Source of the DNA: Verrucomicrobiales bacterium
GTDB taxonomy: Bacteria > Verrucomicrobiota > Verrucomicrobiia > Limisphaerales > UBA1100
DNA: 6,512 nucleotides
Assembly: GCA_011523245.1 (NCBI GenBank)
Contig: WTHG01000479.1
Location: 1-6,512, forward strand
Direction of reading: 5' to 3'
This document shows positions 5,949-6,512 of the stretch, in pieces. The notes beneath the pieces were generated by a model. It saw nothing but the letters and a program-made list of their open reading frames with translations, was not told the DNA's origin and did no database searches. Numbering within the stretch: the stretch's first letter is position 1; every line of letters begins with the position of its first letter. Position numbers and translations under genes: made by a program.

Positions 5949-6512
5949 ATGTTAAGAACAAGGGGTTTTACGTTAATGGAACTTTTGGTGGTCATTGCAA
6001 TTATAGGCATCTTGGCGGCGTTGTTACTTCCTGTACTCGCAAAGGCCAAACAAAAAGCTCGCAAGGCTAAAAGTAAAAGCAACCAACACCAAATTGGAGC
6101 CGGTTACACCAGCTATTTAGGGGACAATGACGGATGGTTCCCTATAGTCAACGGACCCGCGGGGGTAGGAGGAAAACAAGGAACTGCAACTTCTCCAAAA
6201 GGTCCTTTACCCGCCTTGGTCGCACAATTATATGGAGCCTCAATACCTGAATCAGAACGGCCTTTAAATCCCCATGTTGGTTCTCCAGAGGTGTTTCATG
6301 ATCCCAGCGACATTGGAGGAGGAGCCTATAACGTTGATAGTTGTTGGGAGCAATTTGGCAATAGCTACCAACCCCAAGTCGCTGATGACATGTTCAGAGT
6401 ACAACGTGTTTTGGGGGAGAAAAGTGAAAAGCCCGGAACCTATGCGGGTGACTCAATGCATGAATCCGAATTAATTAGAACTGATAACAAAATAATCCAA
6501 GGGGATTGGAAC
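5949..6512 (+). CDS. Prepilin-type (type II pseudopilin-like) protein, 3' end outside window
   Basis: The frame is open from ATG 5949 to the last base (188 codons, no stop). It begins with a short basic leader, MLRTRG, and a type IV prepilin cleavage/methylation site: Gly6 at -1, Phe7 as methylated +1, and Glu11 at +5, followed by a hydrophobic helix to about residue 27 and then LPVLAKAKQKARKAK. This predicts processing by a PilD-type prepilin peptidase and anchoring in the inner membrane. Downstream, QIGAGYTSYLGDNDGWFP (48-65) matches the 'NLKQIG..YxxDNxGxFP' region of PulG-like proteins common in Verrucomicrobiota. The usual Cys before the second conserved block (FxCPSD, from memory) is Asp here (FHDPSD, 116-121); Cys132 is the only cysteine. 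No secretion or pilus genes are next to it, as is usual for these scattered family members, whose substrate role is unknown. The gene is more AT-rich than its neighbours. Confidence 0.9.
   Translation, partial: MLRTRGFTLMELLVVIAIIGILAALLLPVLAKAKQKARKAKSKSNQHQIGAGYTSYLGDNDGWFPIVNGPAGVGGKQGTATSPKGPLPALVAQLYGASIPESERPLNPHVGSPEVFHDPSDIGGGAYNVDSCWEQFGNSYQPQVADDMFRVQRVLGEKSEKPGTYAGDSMHESELIRTDNKIIQGDWN

Noticed and set aside
5864..6070. 68-codon plus-strand open frame overlapping the prepilin start
   Set aside because: It is out of frame with the strong prepilin signature, has no ribosome binding site and its product has no motif.

Overview
The window looks like chromosomal DNA of a member of the Planctomycetes-Verrucomicrobia-Chlamydiae group, most likely Verrucomicrobiota. 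The evidence is a PSCyt1-type ('Planctomycete cytochrome C') heme domain, a stand-alone prepilin-like protein of the kind abundant in Verrucomicrobiota and Lentisphaerae, and a long AcnB-type aconitase like those I recall from Bacteroidota. This placement is inferred from gene content; no rRNA or other marker is present. No mobile element, CRISPR array, tRNA or rRNA was seen.

Layout. Bases 1-1500 (+) hold the C-terminal 499 codons of a membrane protein with a Pro/Gly/Ser-rich cytoplasmic stretch, one transmembrane helix, a periplasmic single-heme cytochrome c domain and five more helices; its start lies outside the window. It meets a 923-residue aconitase (acnB, -, 4268-1497) tail to tail, and the two stop codons overlap. 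Upstream of acnB on the same strand are a secreted MORN-type repeat protein (5223-4390) and a peroxiredoxin (5812-5315). The peroxiredoxin has its own near-consensus sigma-70 promoter and a strong intrinsic terminator with a UUCG loop, so it is probably monocistronic. At the right edge a prepilin-like gene starts divergently at 5949 (+) and runs off the window.

How the parts fit. acnB (TCA cycle, [4Fe-4S] enzyme) and the peroxiredoxin (peroxide removal) are functionally compatible, because aconitase clusters are peroxide-sensitive, but the terminator and separate promoters argue against one operon. The membrane cytochrome and the MORN-repeat protein are the two least understood genes and the best leads here. 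I do not see a multi-gene novel system; the window reads mainly as housekeeping genes plus two lineage-type proteins of unknown function. The right end (5881-6512) is clearly more AT-rich than the rest.
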